Below, one piece after another: positions 1-10,950 of a DNA stretch of 64,000 nucleotides (positions within the stretch are counted from its first letter, which is position 1; each line of letters starts with the position of its first letter). The position numbers and the translations under genes were made by a program. The notes under the pieces were generated by a model. The model searched no databases, had not been told where the DNA came from, and saw only the letters and a list, made by a program, of their open reading frames with translations. This DNA comes from Bemisia tabaci (taxonomy: Eukaryota; Arthropoda; Insecta; Hemiptera; Aleyrodidae). The stretch covers positions 15,885,372 to 15,949,371 of the forward strand of contig NC_092797.1 in NCBI RefSeq assembly GCF_918797505.1. The letters are read 5' to 3'.

Positions 1-255
1 GCAAGAGGCTCACTGGGGCCTACAAACCTAAGTGGACACTTCACGCATTGCACAATGCGTGAAGTATCCACTTAGGTTTGTAGGCGCCAATGCGCGTTTC
101 GCGCTGGCCGCCCGCCCGCCCGCGCCGTGCGGCGGCGCCTGAAGCAACAATTTCACAACAGAGGTGTTGCATACGAAATTGAACTTATTAAGAATGACAG
201 GCATCCTTTAAAAGTACAGATCTTTCCTCGCAAAATAAATCAGGATACTTATCGT
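1..255 (-). mobile_element. Family D palindrome element, truncated copy
   Basis: The window opens inside this element. It carries the central palindrome (18-85), the GC-rich flank with CGCGTTTCGCGCTGG, and the 'hexamer-poor' stretch ending in CCTCGCAAAATAAATCA. The same order is found at 63231-63460 and, on the other strand, at 7690-7950. Similarity fades near 255, so one side is cut by the window edge and the other was lost or has diverged. No protein is encoded. Confidence 0.8.
18..85. repeat. Central palindrome of family D, variant 1
   Basis: A 68 bp near-perfect palindrome with 34 bp arms and one mismatch. The mid-stem reads AAGTGGA with the complementary change on the other arm, unlike the other copies in the window. 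Confidence 0.9.
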
Positions 256-810
256 ACACAGGAAAAATCTAGGAGCCTATAGCTTAGGCAAATATAGTGG
301 TTTATCCGGTTCAGGTAAAACAAGGAGGGAATTTCTCGAAATATAATTAAGTCCTGTAACACCAAAGAGGTGTAGAGAGTTTTAGTGAATTTTGTGTCAT
401 GGAATTGACGCTCCCCCATTTTTACCAAAACTCTCAACTATATATTATTCTCCGTTGGACCAAACAGACAAAACAAAAAAACAATCAAACCCTCATTCTT
501 CCAAGACATCATATATTTTCATCCAAAAACGTCGCGAGCAATTGTCGTTAGTATTTACATGTGGGCCAATTAACTTTGGGTCTCAACTAGCACGTAGACC
601 AAAGCTCCCGTGCCGAAAAAATGGACGTAAATTACTGGAAAAAACAGGTGCGCGGACAAAAAATCGTTGACGAAATGTCCTATAACCCAACGGTAACGTG
701 TACTGTAAAAGCGCATGGCACTCCGTAGAAAGAGCAGATTCCGCTTGCCAACAGCGAAAATCACGTCCTAAGGCGAAAAGATTCAGCTCCGCATTCTTAT
801 CACTTGGGGT
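256..810. other. Unassigned AT-rich stretch
   Basis: Only short open frames are present, without recognisable domains. A small imperfect hairpin lies near 578-607 (TTTGGGTCTC facing a partly complementary TAGACCAAAG). Nothing else could be supported. Confidence 0.5.
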
Positions 811-814
811 TATT

Positions 815-1067
815 CTGCCGTGCTAAGGAAAAACGCCGTATGAACCATCAGGCGTTGCCAAATTTCCTTTGATAAAACACAAATTTCCCGGTAAACTTAT
901 GAATATTCTCCTTCCAATTTTTCAGATAATTTTGTTCGCAATTTCACCTGAAGTCCCTGAAAATTTCAAGGAAAAATATGCATACCTTTCCTCAAAAATA
1001 AACATTTTATTGAGGGAAATTTGGCAACTCTCGAATGTTCATACGGCGTTCTTCCTTAGCACGGCAG
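815..1067 (+). mobile_element. Family A MITE, full copy
   Basis: The tips CTGCCGTGCTAAGGAA and TTCCTTAGCACGGCAG form a long terminal inverted repeat of about 60 bp that continues through the GCCGTATGAAC and GTTGCCAAATTTCC blocks. The four bases TATT lie directly on both sides (811-814 and 1068-1071), which fits a 4 bp target duplication. The interior is AT-rich and noncoding. The 92-codon open frame that crosses it is incidental. Confidence 0.9.
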
Positions 1068-1504
1068 TATTAGTCTCCGGCACAGAATCCGATTCCAAAA
1101 TGTTTCAACAGTATCTGAATCAAGAGGTGGATTTTAAACATTACTGATGTGCTCAACGTGATTTCCGTTCACCGTTACAAAGATTGATCAGGTGGCTGTA
1201 TTTATTGTTCACGCCATACGTATTCGTCCGAAGCACGGCTCCATCATGGCGCATCATTTACGACTGTAATTTCCATTGCTGAAAAAGGGGCAAATAATTC
1301 TGGAGGACCAGACCCTCGCATGATATCATTGTTTCATGGGGGAAATTATCGATTTACGTGACCGTCCGGCAACATCGGTCACTTACACGCTATTACACAA
1401 GTATCCGTAAATTAGAATTGCCGAGAGACGGGCGACGCAAAAGACAAACCGGAACTCGGATGCAATTGAAGATTTCAGGAGCGGTCGACGGAAACGCCCT
1501 AAGG

Positions 1505-1600
1505 GTCGTGAGCGATGCTCCGCCGTACTCAGGAAAAACACCATAAGAACATTTGAATGTTGAGAAAGCTCTGCCGATAAAGTACCCATTTTGGAGAAAA
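1505..1600 (+). mobile_element. Family A MITE, degenerate end fragment
   Basis: GCTCCGCCGTACTCAGGAAAAACACC, read in two halves, resembles the family A tip, and ATAAGAACATTTGAATGTTGAGAAAG follows with lower similarity. The opposite end was not found. Confidence 0.4.
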
Positions 1601-2350
1601 GATAGATACTTTTTCTTAAAGATATCTGGTTCCTAAGATTAAGTCCCTCCCCGGTTGAAGGGCGTCGTTCCCTAGAACCAAATCTCACAAAAGTGGAAAG
1701 AATTTGATTTTCTCGTCGAGCATGATGATTGAAAATGTTCTTAAGTGTTTACAAAATAGGCCAACATCTCTTAAAATTGAAGTTCTGAAATACTTTTTTT
1801 GGGAGTTATTTTTAGCGCGCTTCAAGGCGAATTTGAATTGCGGAATTGCGCCCTTTTTCAAGAAAATTAGACGGACTGAGAAATTTTTAAGTGATAAGAG
1901 GGACACAATACAATAGCCCGAATTTATGACAATAAAATACATGAAATAAGCTACAAATTGGTTTTAGAGGCTAAAAACAGAGTAGAGAAACACAACCAGG
2001 ACATTTCGAGCCAATTACATGTCCTTTCTCAACTGGGACAAAAGCTACGATTTAAAAATTAAAACAAGAAGACAAGCATGCAGCTGACCGAGGTAGGTAT
2101 CCGTGTGACATTTTTAAGTGAGGAAATATTTTAAAATGAGTGTTGAATGTTTTACCGCTAATTTTCATTATTTAAGGAGATACTTGATGTTTTACCTTCA
2201 AGAAGGACACACATATATATAAATGTATTCCTCCTTCCTTCAGAATAAAAATAAAATCTCAGGAACTCTTTAAGTGCCCTTTAAAATGCCAAAAATTGGG
2301 GGAAAATTGAAAATTTTGGACTGACGCGTAAGTCCCTCTGCACGAGACCG
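1601..2350. other. Unassigned AT-rich stretch
   Basis: No gene, repeat family or RNA gene was recognised. Short open frames on both strands near 1685-1942 are mirror images of the same AT-rich DNA. Confidence 0.5.
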
Positions 2351-2354
2351 ATTC

Positions 2355-2471
2355 ATTTGCAAATAAAACTGTCTGAAATTTTAAAAGAAAAATTTTCCAG
2401 AAAATTCGTATCTGTTGAGGAAGATGTGACAACGTCTACGAGTTCATACGGCGTTTCCCACAGGACGGCAG
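2355..2471 (-). mobile_element. Family A MITE, one-ended copy
   Basis: The right end of family A is visible: GTGACAACGTCTACGAG, then TTCATACGGCGTTTCCC and ACGGCAG at the tip. The inner part (CTGAAATTTTAAAAGAAAAA) matches the interior of the better copies. The left tip is missing. Confidence 0.6.
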
Positions 2472-5090
2472 TACTGCACCCGAGTTTTCGGCACTTGCCT
2501 GGATTTACGTTTCGGATCCCCGATACGGTTTTACCGGAGCATCCGCTGTTTCCCTCTTATCCCTCCATGCTAATATTCGGACACATTCGGTGTACAACAC
2601 CCCTCGTGGCTTATTTATAACTCGTTAGTGCGGATCCCGGGGAGTCGTTAGGGGGTTTTCCTTATTAGTGCAGCATCGGAATGAAACTCTGCTCAGCTCC
2701 CGCATCAGATGATTGCGATATCGATTCGCATTTCACTTCGCTGGAATCTTGGCGGAAAGCGAGACGATTATGAAAACCTGGGCGGTAAAAAGTGAGACGT
2801 AACTTGAAGCAAACGGAACAGAGTCCATTTTGCTAATGAGCCCCATAACCTAAGCGTTTTTACGTGATCCAGAGCTCATCAGTATAATAGACGTTACTCC
2901 ATTCGCTTCAAGACGCCTCGAGTGTGATCCTTCGCGGTTGAGAAGGAGGGTTGAATCCACAATAACCGCTGGCGCGGGATACTTTCCGCCCGAATTAATA
3001 ATGTAAAGAACATTTTATCTCACTCTCTGTTTCAGTTGCAGTAATACTTAAATTACTTTAGAAATACTGTGTTTTGCTCTTATCTATTCGCCATAACCAA
3101 TCTCAAATTTTCTACCGAGGAAAAAACCAAAATTAAGGTGAAATTAAGTCGGTCATGGAAACTATACTTTCATCTAGAAAGTTGGTAACTATAATTTTTT
3201 CGTAAAAATATCCTTTCTCTTTTCATACGTGATATTCAAATACTTGTTCAAAAGATTCAGCACAATGAGAAAATCACCATGTACACCCGAGAGGAACTGA
3301 AATTAATGAAAGACCAATTTAATATTCAAGTGAACATTGATTTTTTTTGCGTTAGAGTTGATTTTCAAGCACTGATTAGAGGAATTTTTACCGATAAGTT
3401 CGATTTTAAATTTTTTCTATATGTTCCTGGCATTCTTAATGAAATTTTGGTGAGGAAGCTTGTGCTTGTGATGCTTAATTTTTTACCTGCTAAGAAGTCT
3501 ATCACGGTGCTCACTACAGTCTCTATGCTCTTCTAAAATCTAGATATAGGCTTATGGAAGCGATTTGGGATCAACATGCGTTGCTTTCGCTCGTTCTGTT
3601 CGGTTTCATTCGCACAGTTACTCATCCTGACCAGTTTGCCCTCAAAAACTTGACCAGGCAATGTGAATGGAACGAAAGTAGCAATACAATATTGATACGG
3701 AAATACAATATTGATGTAGCAATTGACATCTATTGCTATACAATACAATTGCTGTATATTAACATCCTCTTGCACATTTTTTTTTATTAGAGCATGACCT
3801 GTGTTTGTAAAGTCTGCTCATAGCTCAGCTTTTTTTTCGCATTATGAGTAGTCGAAAACCTAAAAATCTTGTAGCAATACAAGTGTAGCGTTTGGGCCAT
3901 GTGAATTTTATTTCCCTTATGTTTAAAGATTTGACTTTTAAGAACCTAACTCGCGGTTTTTGTATAAATTACTGACTAAGACACTAGCAATTGCCCAAAT
4001 TTTGTGAAAGAATCAATATCTGTCGATTCCAAGCAAGACAGGCTACTTCACCAAGAATTGATTATTTGTAATAGAGTTAAATGGAAGCGTTGCCAGCTTG
4101 TGAGAATTGCCACTGGACTGGGAGCGTTAAATCCGAAGGTCAATTTTCCGAACACGTCGTAAAATATTTAGCACTGCGGGATGCAGGTCATCGGAGAAGC
4201 GACTTGCATAGATGACCGATAAAACGATGAGTGATGAGAACTCGGCACCCCTCGGACGAGAGAGGCATACTCAATGCCTCGAGTCATGTGTTTGACACAG
4301 ACAGCTTCCACCCAGATTCCCCCTCCTCGAGAACCGAAATTTATTCCCCACTCGTGACATGTTTTCTGCGGGCTGCATTTTTATGCATCCGTTTTTTCCC
4401 TCGCTCAAAAACGAACCCGCATCTTCAAAAAAAGGATTATGTTCATTTTCACATGAACCCCGTGGTGCCCTCATTTTGGAACATCTCTAGGCTCGCCTGA
4501 AAACTCACATTTTCCATTGCAAAGATAGGTATGGGTTTCGGTAGAAAATCCTCATTGTTAACGACAGAGCTGATTTTTTCTCGCAGTTATCGTAGCTCAT
4601 TGGTTCAGTATTCGAGTATGAATGAATTGTTTCATAAGTTGCCGCAGGATAGATTGGGTTTATCTGTTTTCCCCTCGCGTTAACAGTTGAGCAAGCTCTG
4701 CGATTTTTTATTTACTTTGAACTATAAAAAAGAGGAAAATGTAGGCATATTTTGTCGTAAAAATTTGATCGCTCAATAAAATGTAATTTTATTTCACCCA
4801 ACGACGATTTTATCAGAGACAACACAAGTGAGAAACCTCCGCACTAACAGTCTATTGAAGGTCAACTCCACTAATTTCCTGATTCTTTGTTTCCTCCACG
4901 AAAGAACGGAACTACATTTCAATGTTGTCAAATTTCTTCTCGCAAACTGCATCTTTACCACGAAAATCTTGGGTCTTTCCCACTGAAAATTTCACTGATT
5001 TTTCTTCTGATCTCGTGCAAAAATCGGACAAAAATTACACAGGTAAATTCTCGTAAAATATTAAACTGTTCGAGTCAATTTTTATAGAAT
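2472..5090. other. Long stretch without supported features
   Basis: I found no gene, recognisable transposon end or RNA gene in these 2.6 kb. The open frames at 2357-2620, 3279-3536 and 4231-4500 lack recognisable domains. The 3640-3740 part repeats CAATACAATATTG-like words. Confidence 0.5.
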
Positions 5091-5097
5091 AGAGTTA

Positions 5098-5511
5098 CAC
5101 TGAAAAAAATTCTCGGCGTTTTTACCACGGTCCGTTGGTACCTATACCATCTCACTGTTTTTACCAATTATTTGTAATTTTACCAAGACAGACTGGTAAG
5201 CTTACCTGAAAACCGGTATTTTTACTGTTTTTTTTTTCAGGTAAGAATACCACTTTTATTGGTAATACATTCCTGGTAACTTTGCCATTTTATCTCGGTA
5301 ATTCTACCCCAGTCGAAACAAAATATTTGCGTTTTTACCAAGGTCCAGTAAAATTACCGAGACGATTCAATAATTTTACCGAGATTTCTCGGTAAAATTA
5401 CCAATTCCATAAATGGTAATTTTACCAAGAAAAAACTGGGATCAAGTAGAACCCTGAATTGTTGGTAATTTTACCCTTTTTTTAGTAAATACACCGGGAT
5501 TTTTTTTAGTG
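5098..5511. mobile_element. TA-flanked MITE filled with GGTAA/TTACC motifs
   Basis: The ends CACTGAAAAAAATTCTCGG and CCGGGATTTTTTTTAGTG are inverted repeats flanked by TA on both sides (5096-5097 and 5512-5513), as in Tc1/mariner-type insertions. The 414 bp interior holds well over ten GGTAA or TTACC words in both orientations, several joined as GGTAAAATTACC-like palindromes. No protein is encoded. Confidence 0.85.
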
Positions 5512-5514
5512 TAC

Positions 5515-6690
5515 GTTCCTCCGTCCAAGAGACGACGAATTTCGATGGATGAGAAACTTCTAGAGCAAGAACGACAAACGTGCATACATATACCGTACTA
5601 CCATAGACTACCACACTACCATACTAACATACTTCATATCATAAGGACTTACCAATTTTGATGAATGGTGGAAGGCACATGATAGGCGTACACAAACAGT
5701 CAAGAATTAGGTAGATGAACACAAGAAGCTTATCGCACATATTCCTCCGGCAGCTAAAACAATCGAACCGATCATTGGTCAGATTTTCATCCAACCGACA
5801 CCATTTTGCCATGGGGTCCCTGTAACAGTCCATTTAGAATAGTCAGAGTCAAATGCACAGAAAACAGTTTTATTGCATTTTCGTTTACAATTCAGAGTTC
5901 TAAAGAATGATTTATCTGTTTCAAATATGTCCACACCTTTTCAACATTTCGGTTACGTGAGAGTCGGAAATTATTTTTACCGAAACGTTTTTGTTAGATC
6001 GAGCTAAATATATTTTCCATAAATCATTGCCAAAACGTTTCTTTAAAGTGTAATATGACAATGCAGCAGCGATAGGTCACCAAAATCCGACGTTTTTTCG
6101 TGCATTTAAGCTTTGTGCATTTGAAGTGGCAATTTTTTTGTATTTTTGAATACATTATCTCGTCATTGATGCTTTCGAGCAAAAAACAACCCATGCACTA
6201 AGCCTACTCATGAGCTTATTTATTTATTTACTTCATCTTTTGATCTCTCTTCCTCCTTAGATTCATTCATATTTTAAACGAGAGCATGTCACTTCAAAAC
6301 CAGACATATTCCTCAAAATGGTTCCACCTGGTGAAATTGGGCCTCTTTCGGTGGTTCGTCCCCAAGGAGGGGCTCGGAGAACGCGCGGGAAAAGTAACTC
6401 AATAATTCGGCTGATTCCGGCAATGCTCGGAGTTCTCCATCTCCTCGGGGGGAATCATCAGGCAGCTCTGCTACGTGTGAGCAAGTAAAAAGTAGGTAGA
6501 GCGTTAATGGCGTCGACTTTCAATGAGCGGATGATGCGACATTAGAGTGGCAGTATTCCACCGCTCTTTTATGCCTCAAACAATCAGGGACAATCAATGA
6601 CTTATCTCGGGGTTTTCACGGCGTGTGGCGTTGCCACGCTCTGTCGTTTTAGCTAACGTTTTACATTATCTCCCGGTTGAAACTTGAGTT
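5515..6690. other. Unassigned stretch with a short CTACCATAC-like microsatellite
   Basis: At 5590-5640 a degenerate run of CTACCATA/CTACCACA words occurs. The rest shows no gene or repeat that could be identified. Confidence 0.5.
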
Positions 6691-6698
6691 CCCACATA

Positions 6699-6958
6699 CT
6701 GCCGTGCTAAGGAAAGACGCCGTATGAACATTCGAGAGTTGCCAAATCGCCCCGGATAAAACATGTATTTGAAAAAGATTATCCGTATTTATACTTAAAA
6801 TTTTTAGACATTTTAGACAAAATTGCGAACAAAATTCTCTAAAAAAATTGAAAAAAAAAAAAAAAAACATTCACAATTTTCCCAGTAAATTAGGTTTTTA
6901 TTGAAGGAAATGTGGCAACGTCTGATGGTTCATACGGCGTTCCTCCTTAGTATGGCAG
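6699..6958 (+). mobile_element. Family A MITE, first of a head-to-tail pair
   Basis: Both tips are present (CTGCCGTGCTAAGGAA on the left, CTCCTTAGTATGGCAG on the right). Only the dinucleotide TA (6959-6960) separates it from the next copy, which lies in the same orientation. The interior includes a run of A near 6850-6867. Confidence 0.9.
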
Positions 6959-6960
6959 TA

Positions 6961-7221
6961 CTGCCGTGCTAAGGAAGAACGCCGCATGAACATTCAAGAG
7001 TTGCCAAGTTTCCCTTTATCAAACATGTATTTTTGACAACATTCATGCGTATTTTACCTTGAAAGTTTCAGATTTTTTTTTTTTTTAATTAAATTGCATA
7101 CAAAATTTTCTGAAAATTTTGGAAAAGAATATTCACAATTTTCCCAGTAATTTCAGTTTTTAATGAAGAAAATTTTGCAACGTCTAGAGGCTCATACGGC
7201 GTTCTATTCTTAGCACGGCAG
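6961..7221 (+). mobile_element. Family A MITE, second of a head-to-tail pair
   Basis: A complete copy with tips CTGCCGTGCTAAGGAAG and TTAGCACGGCAG, followed by TATA. It is about the same length as its neighbour but clearly diverged inside, so it is not a recent tandem duplication of it. Confidence 0.9.
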
Positions 7222-7469
7222 TATAAGGAGAGCACGGACAAGTCGGTAATTTTGAGGTTAGATTATGGAGCTTTAGAGCCCGGAAGGGCAGCCAAGCTAT
7301 GAATTTAAATTATCCAGAGTGATTTATTATTTCAGTTGTTATGACTTGTAGTTTGTATAATACGCATTTGACTTATATTTTTGCATGCATTTACCCATTT
7401 TTACGAGAAAACGCTCATTTATAATATTCTTGGCCATCTTGGTTTGATATTGGAATCTGGAGATTGGCG

Positions 7470-8415
7470 CCCTGGTTAAAATTGGTAGTAGAATCTGTGT
7501 TCCAAAATTAGACCTATAGCCGGCTGTAAGATTTCCAATAGCTTCTATAGCCGGCAACACAATTTCTAATAGCATTTTATAGCCGATGGCGATTAAGCAA
7601 CAGCCTGGCGATAAAGTGTACGCTAAACGTTACTAATTACGGATGCTAGGACTTAGTGAGTTTTTGGACTACCGCTCTCTTTTTGGGCCGTAGTATCTTG
7701 ATTTATTTTGCGAGGAAAGCTCCGTACTTTTGAAGGATGCCTGTCATTCCTAATATGTTGGAGCGCCTTCAATTTCGTATGATACTGTGCAATACCTCTG
7801 GTGTGAAATAGTTGCTTCAAGCGCCGTGGCACGCTGCGGCGCGGCAGGCGGACAGCCAGCGCGAAACGCGCATTGGCGCCTACAAACCTAACAGGGATAC
7901 TTCACGCATTGCGCAATGCGTGAAGTATCCCTGTTAGGTTTGTAGGCGTCAGTACGCCGCCGCTTCGCTTTTTGTCAGGCTCTAATATTTAATCTCGCGG
8001 AGTCAGCGTTTTTTAACCATGACTTTGAAATGTTTGCACACTCCGTATGGATTATTCTTATTTCAATTGATGAAAAAAAATATGTAGTAAAGGAAAATAT
8101 AATGTGCGTTTTGTAAATATTAAGGTGATTCTGTACAAACTTAAGGATTTACAAAGCACACGAATTTCTACACAATTTCTTATAGCCTTTTATAGCCGAT
8201 GGCGAAAAAGCAACAGCCAGGCGATAAAGTGTAAAGCCCGGCGATAGGAACTATAGCCCGGCTGTATAATTTTTTATCGCCTCGTGTAGCCCGGCCGTAT
8301 GATTTTTTCCACTTTCTACAGCCGACTATATGATTTTCTATCGCCTTCTTCAGTCGGCTATATGAATTCCTGTGGTATTTTGAAACGCAGCTCTTATCGC
8401 CAATTTTTACCAGAG
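7470..8415 (+). mobile_element. Family D DNA transposon, full non-autonomous copy
   Basis: The ends CCCTGGTTAAAATTGG and CCAATTTTTACCAGAG are inverted repeats. Both subterminal zones carry arrays of ATAGCCGGCTGT-like and CTGGCGATAAAGTGTA-like words, which is typical of transposase-binding regions (inference). The middle contains the perfect palindrome at 7878-7947 beside CpG-rich DNA. The same architecture recurs in reverse at 62761-63697. No transposase frame is present. The superfamily is unassigned because no target duplication is clear. Confidence 0.85.
7878..7947. repeat. Central palindrome of family D, variant 2, perfect
   Basis: Two 35 bp arms match at every position with no spacer. 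The mid-stem reads AACAGGGA, matched by TCCCTGTT on the other arm. Confidence 0.95.
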
Positions 8416-9113
8416 CGTTGCCATGTTTTGTGTTAGGAGGTTGGCTGCCCTTTTCGGGCCCCAAGAGCTCCATATTTCGGCAAGTCTATACTCTCCGTAG
8501 ATACATAGGCACTCTTGTTGAAAGAAAAACAGTTGGGCAGCTGCAGAAAAAATAACAAATGTATACTTTTTGGAGAGAATAAAGAGAACATTAAAACAGC
8601 AGGATTTATATAATTTTTTTTCCAATACAAGCGAAATAACTAATCATTTCTCAATACTTGTATATATATTAAACTAACCAAAAAAAATAATTTAATCAAT
8701 TTATGGTGAGATTCTAGTAGACCTAGAAATTCATTACATCCAAATTTACAAAGAAAAATAATTTGACGAGGATTGATGAATTAATTAAAGACGGAGAAGT
8801 AAAATAATAAAAGAAAAATCGATTTAAAATCATATTACACCCATTTCTTTAGTTATACCTAAAGTTAAAATTGTTATTATCATCGTTATTATAATTTTAA
8901 TATCCTCTCAATTTTCACAGACTAGTGAGAGACCAAAAATGTATTTGATTAAAAATATGATTTATTAATAAAAAAAATTCTATTTGGCGAATATTTAAGA
9001 AAATTATAGTTTCAATATTTAGTCCGTGCCAGAAATGAAATATGACATCAATCTATCATGACCTGGATTGAACAAATGAATTCTTTGTCAATCTAAACTG
9101 AGCTGCATTAGTG

Positions 9114-9116
<3 letters not shown>

Positions 9117-9161
<45 letters not shown>
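9117..9161. repeat. Poly-A tract
   Basis: An uninterrupted run of about 44 A. It could be a simple repeat or the tail of an old retrotransposed copy, but no element body was recognised upstream. Confidence 0.95.
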
Positions 9162-9164
<3 letters not shown>

Positions 9165-10371
9165 ACTCATTTTTTGGTGATTTGAACTCGTGTCACTTCA
9201 CGGTAACATTTAACAAGGCGAGAAGCAACGGAGCCGAAACATTTCGACCATTCCCAGAAGCGACTAAATTATGATTAAAGTGATGCATTAATTGTGTGCT
9301 GGTAACCAACTTCACGAGTTTCAAAGGCGCTTGATTTAATTTAATTGAGCGAGTTTGAACGAGGAGGTCGAACCGTGGCGATCCGGCACAAATAAATGAA
9401 GCGGAACGCACGGGGTGGTCGTTTCAGGTCATTGTTCCTTAAAGGCCGGACCTGCGAACTTTAAGGGCGGCCAAAAGCGTGACCGAACTATTTGCGGGCT
9501 GAAATGTGTGATGAGGAAATGAGGGAGATCCGTGTATTCAGCGGCCAGAATTTTGTGAGAATGCACATTAGTGACGGGGTCAAAACTTTAAACAAACCGA
9601 CTTTGAAGATACAATGGACCGAACCCTTAGAAGCTACTTTGTATACGATCTGGCTATTCCCTGAGATTTAACACTGTTATCTTAACAAATTGGAGGAGAG
9701 ACGTAATATACGTATAAAAAAAAAAAAAAAAAAAAAATCAAGGGCTTCAGGCCAGGAGGGGACAATACCCTCTTCCAAAGCCTACTTTAAAGTTGAAATT
9801 CCACGGGAAGAGGGATTTTGGGTAATTTCGATTGGCATTAAGATACCTTGGGTAATTTTTTAACCCTCCCCCCCCCGCTTAGCGCAAATTTGCCTCCTTC
9901 TGAAAATTTTTGACTTTCTCCTGATTTATCTGAAATGATGTGTAGAGGAAGTTATGTTGATGTCATGATTTTTCTTTAAAAAAACCTAGAAGAGTACATC
10001 TTTTTGTAACAAATAAAAGGCATTGCTTATTCGTGAAGCTGATTGGTTGAGGATGCCAATCACACGTACACAATTATTTATAGTTAGAAATGTAATGGCA
10101 GGCCCCAGGCCCCCTTAGGTTGGGACGCTGTTCGTCCCGGTTCCAAGTTGTCAATTTTTGGAAAATAAAGAATTTCAAAGTATCAAGAAAAAGAAAAAAA
10201 AAAAACAAAGAAAGATCATAAAAATAAGTGAACTAATAGCCAGAGATGACTGATGCCTCTCTCTCAAGGTTATTGAAAACTTATAGACACATTTAGAGAT
10301 TTGAATGGCATGATGTAAAGTGTCAATTCTACGGCACGAGAGATTTAATCCCCCCTTTTCCGCTCCGAGCC

Positions 10372-10392
10372 CCCCCCCCCCCCCCCCCCCCC
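10372..10392. repeat. Poly-C tract
   Basis: A C homopolymer of about 20 bases, flanked by CCGAG and GCGCC. It is the source of spurious glycine-rich translation on the minus strand. Confidence 0.95.
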
Positions 10393-10788
10393 GCGCCTTT
10401 TGAGCACGGGCACACCGATACCAGAGCGTCACAATATCTTGACCCTCATCAATCAACCTTTTATCTTAGATTTTTTTCACATCCATTGTAACAGTTTTAA
10501 AAATCGATCGGACATTAATGAAAATTACAGAAATAGGACAAGTTTTTGCCCCAGATTAAACATCACGCCAACAGTTTTCTGTTGGAGGAAAGGAGATGCT
10601 ACCCTCTAGGGCACGGGAAAAGTACATGCAGGAATGAAAAAAATGAAAGAAGAAAACAATGAAAATAATGAGAAGATTGAAGGTCGTTGCTGAAAGAGAG
10701 AAGTGATTGACACCAGAGATGAATAGGCTCGTTGAAAGCTGCAAAAAGAAGGAACGACCTCGCGTTTGCCAAATTGTGAATCTGCGAT

Positions 10789-10950
10789 CCTGGCGCGTCG
10801 CGTTTCGCGATGCATCGATTGACAACCTCTTAAACCTATGGAAAAGTATCGATTACCAGGGTGTTTGTACCAGATATCTTAATAATCGATTCTTTACCAT
10901 AGCTTTAAAAGGGAACACATCCAAAGTCGATAAGTCACGCTTCGCCGCTG
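10789..10950 (+). mobile_element. Family B hAT-type MITE, diverged copy
   Basis: The core shares TTAAACCTATGGAAAAG, the TATCGATT block and ATAATCGATTCTTTACCATAG with the copies at 23654 and 55440. The ends (TGGCGCGTCGCG and CGCTTCGCCGCTG) are worn versions of CAGTGGCGTGGCGTG. No convincing 8 bp target duplication remains, which fits an older insertion. Confidence 0.7.

Larger units (their letters stand above)
8416..10788. other. Gene-free AT-rich stretch with homopolymers
   Basis: Contains a poly-A run near 9117-9161, another near 9717-9737, and a poly-C run near 10372-10392. The last gives the glycine-rich false frame at 10175-10456 on the minus strand. No gene or transposon end was recognised. 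Confidence 0.6.

Noticed and set aside
10175..10456. Glycine-run protein on the minus strand
   Set aside because: It is produced by the poly-C tract near 10372-10392.
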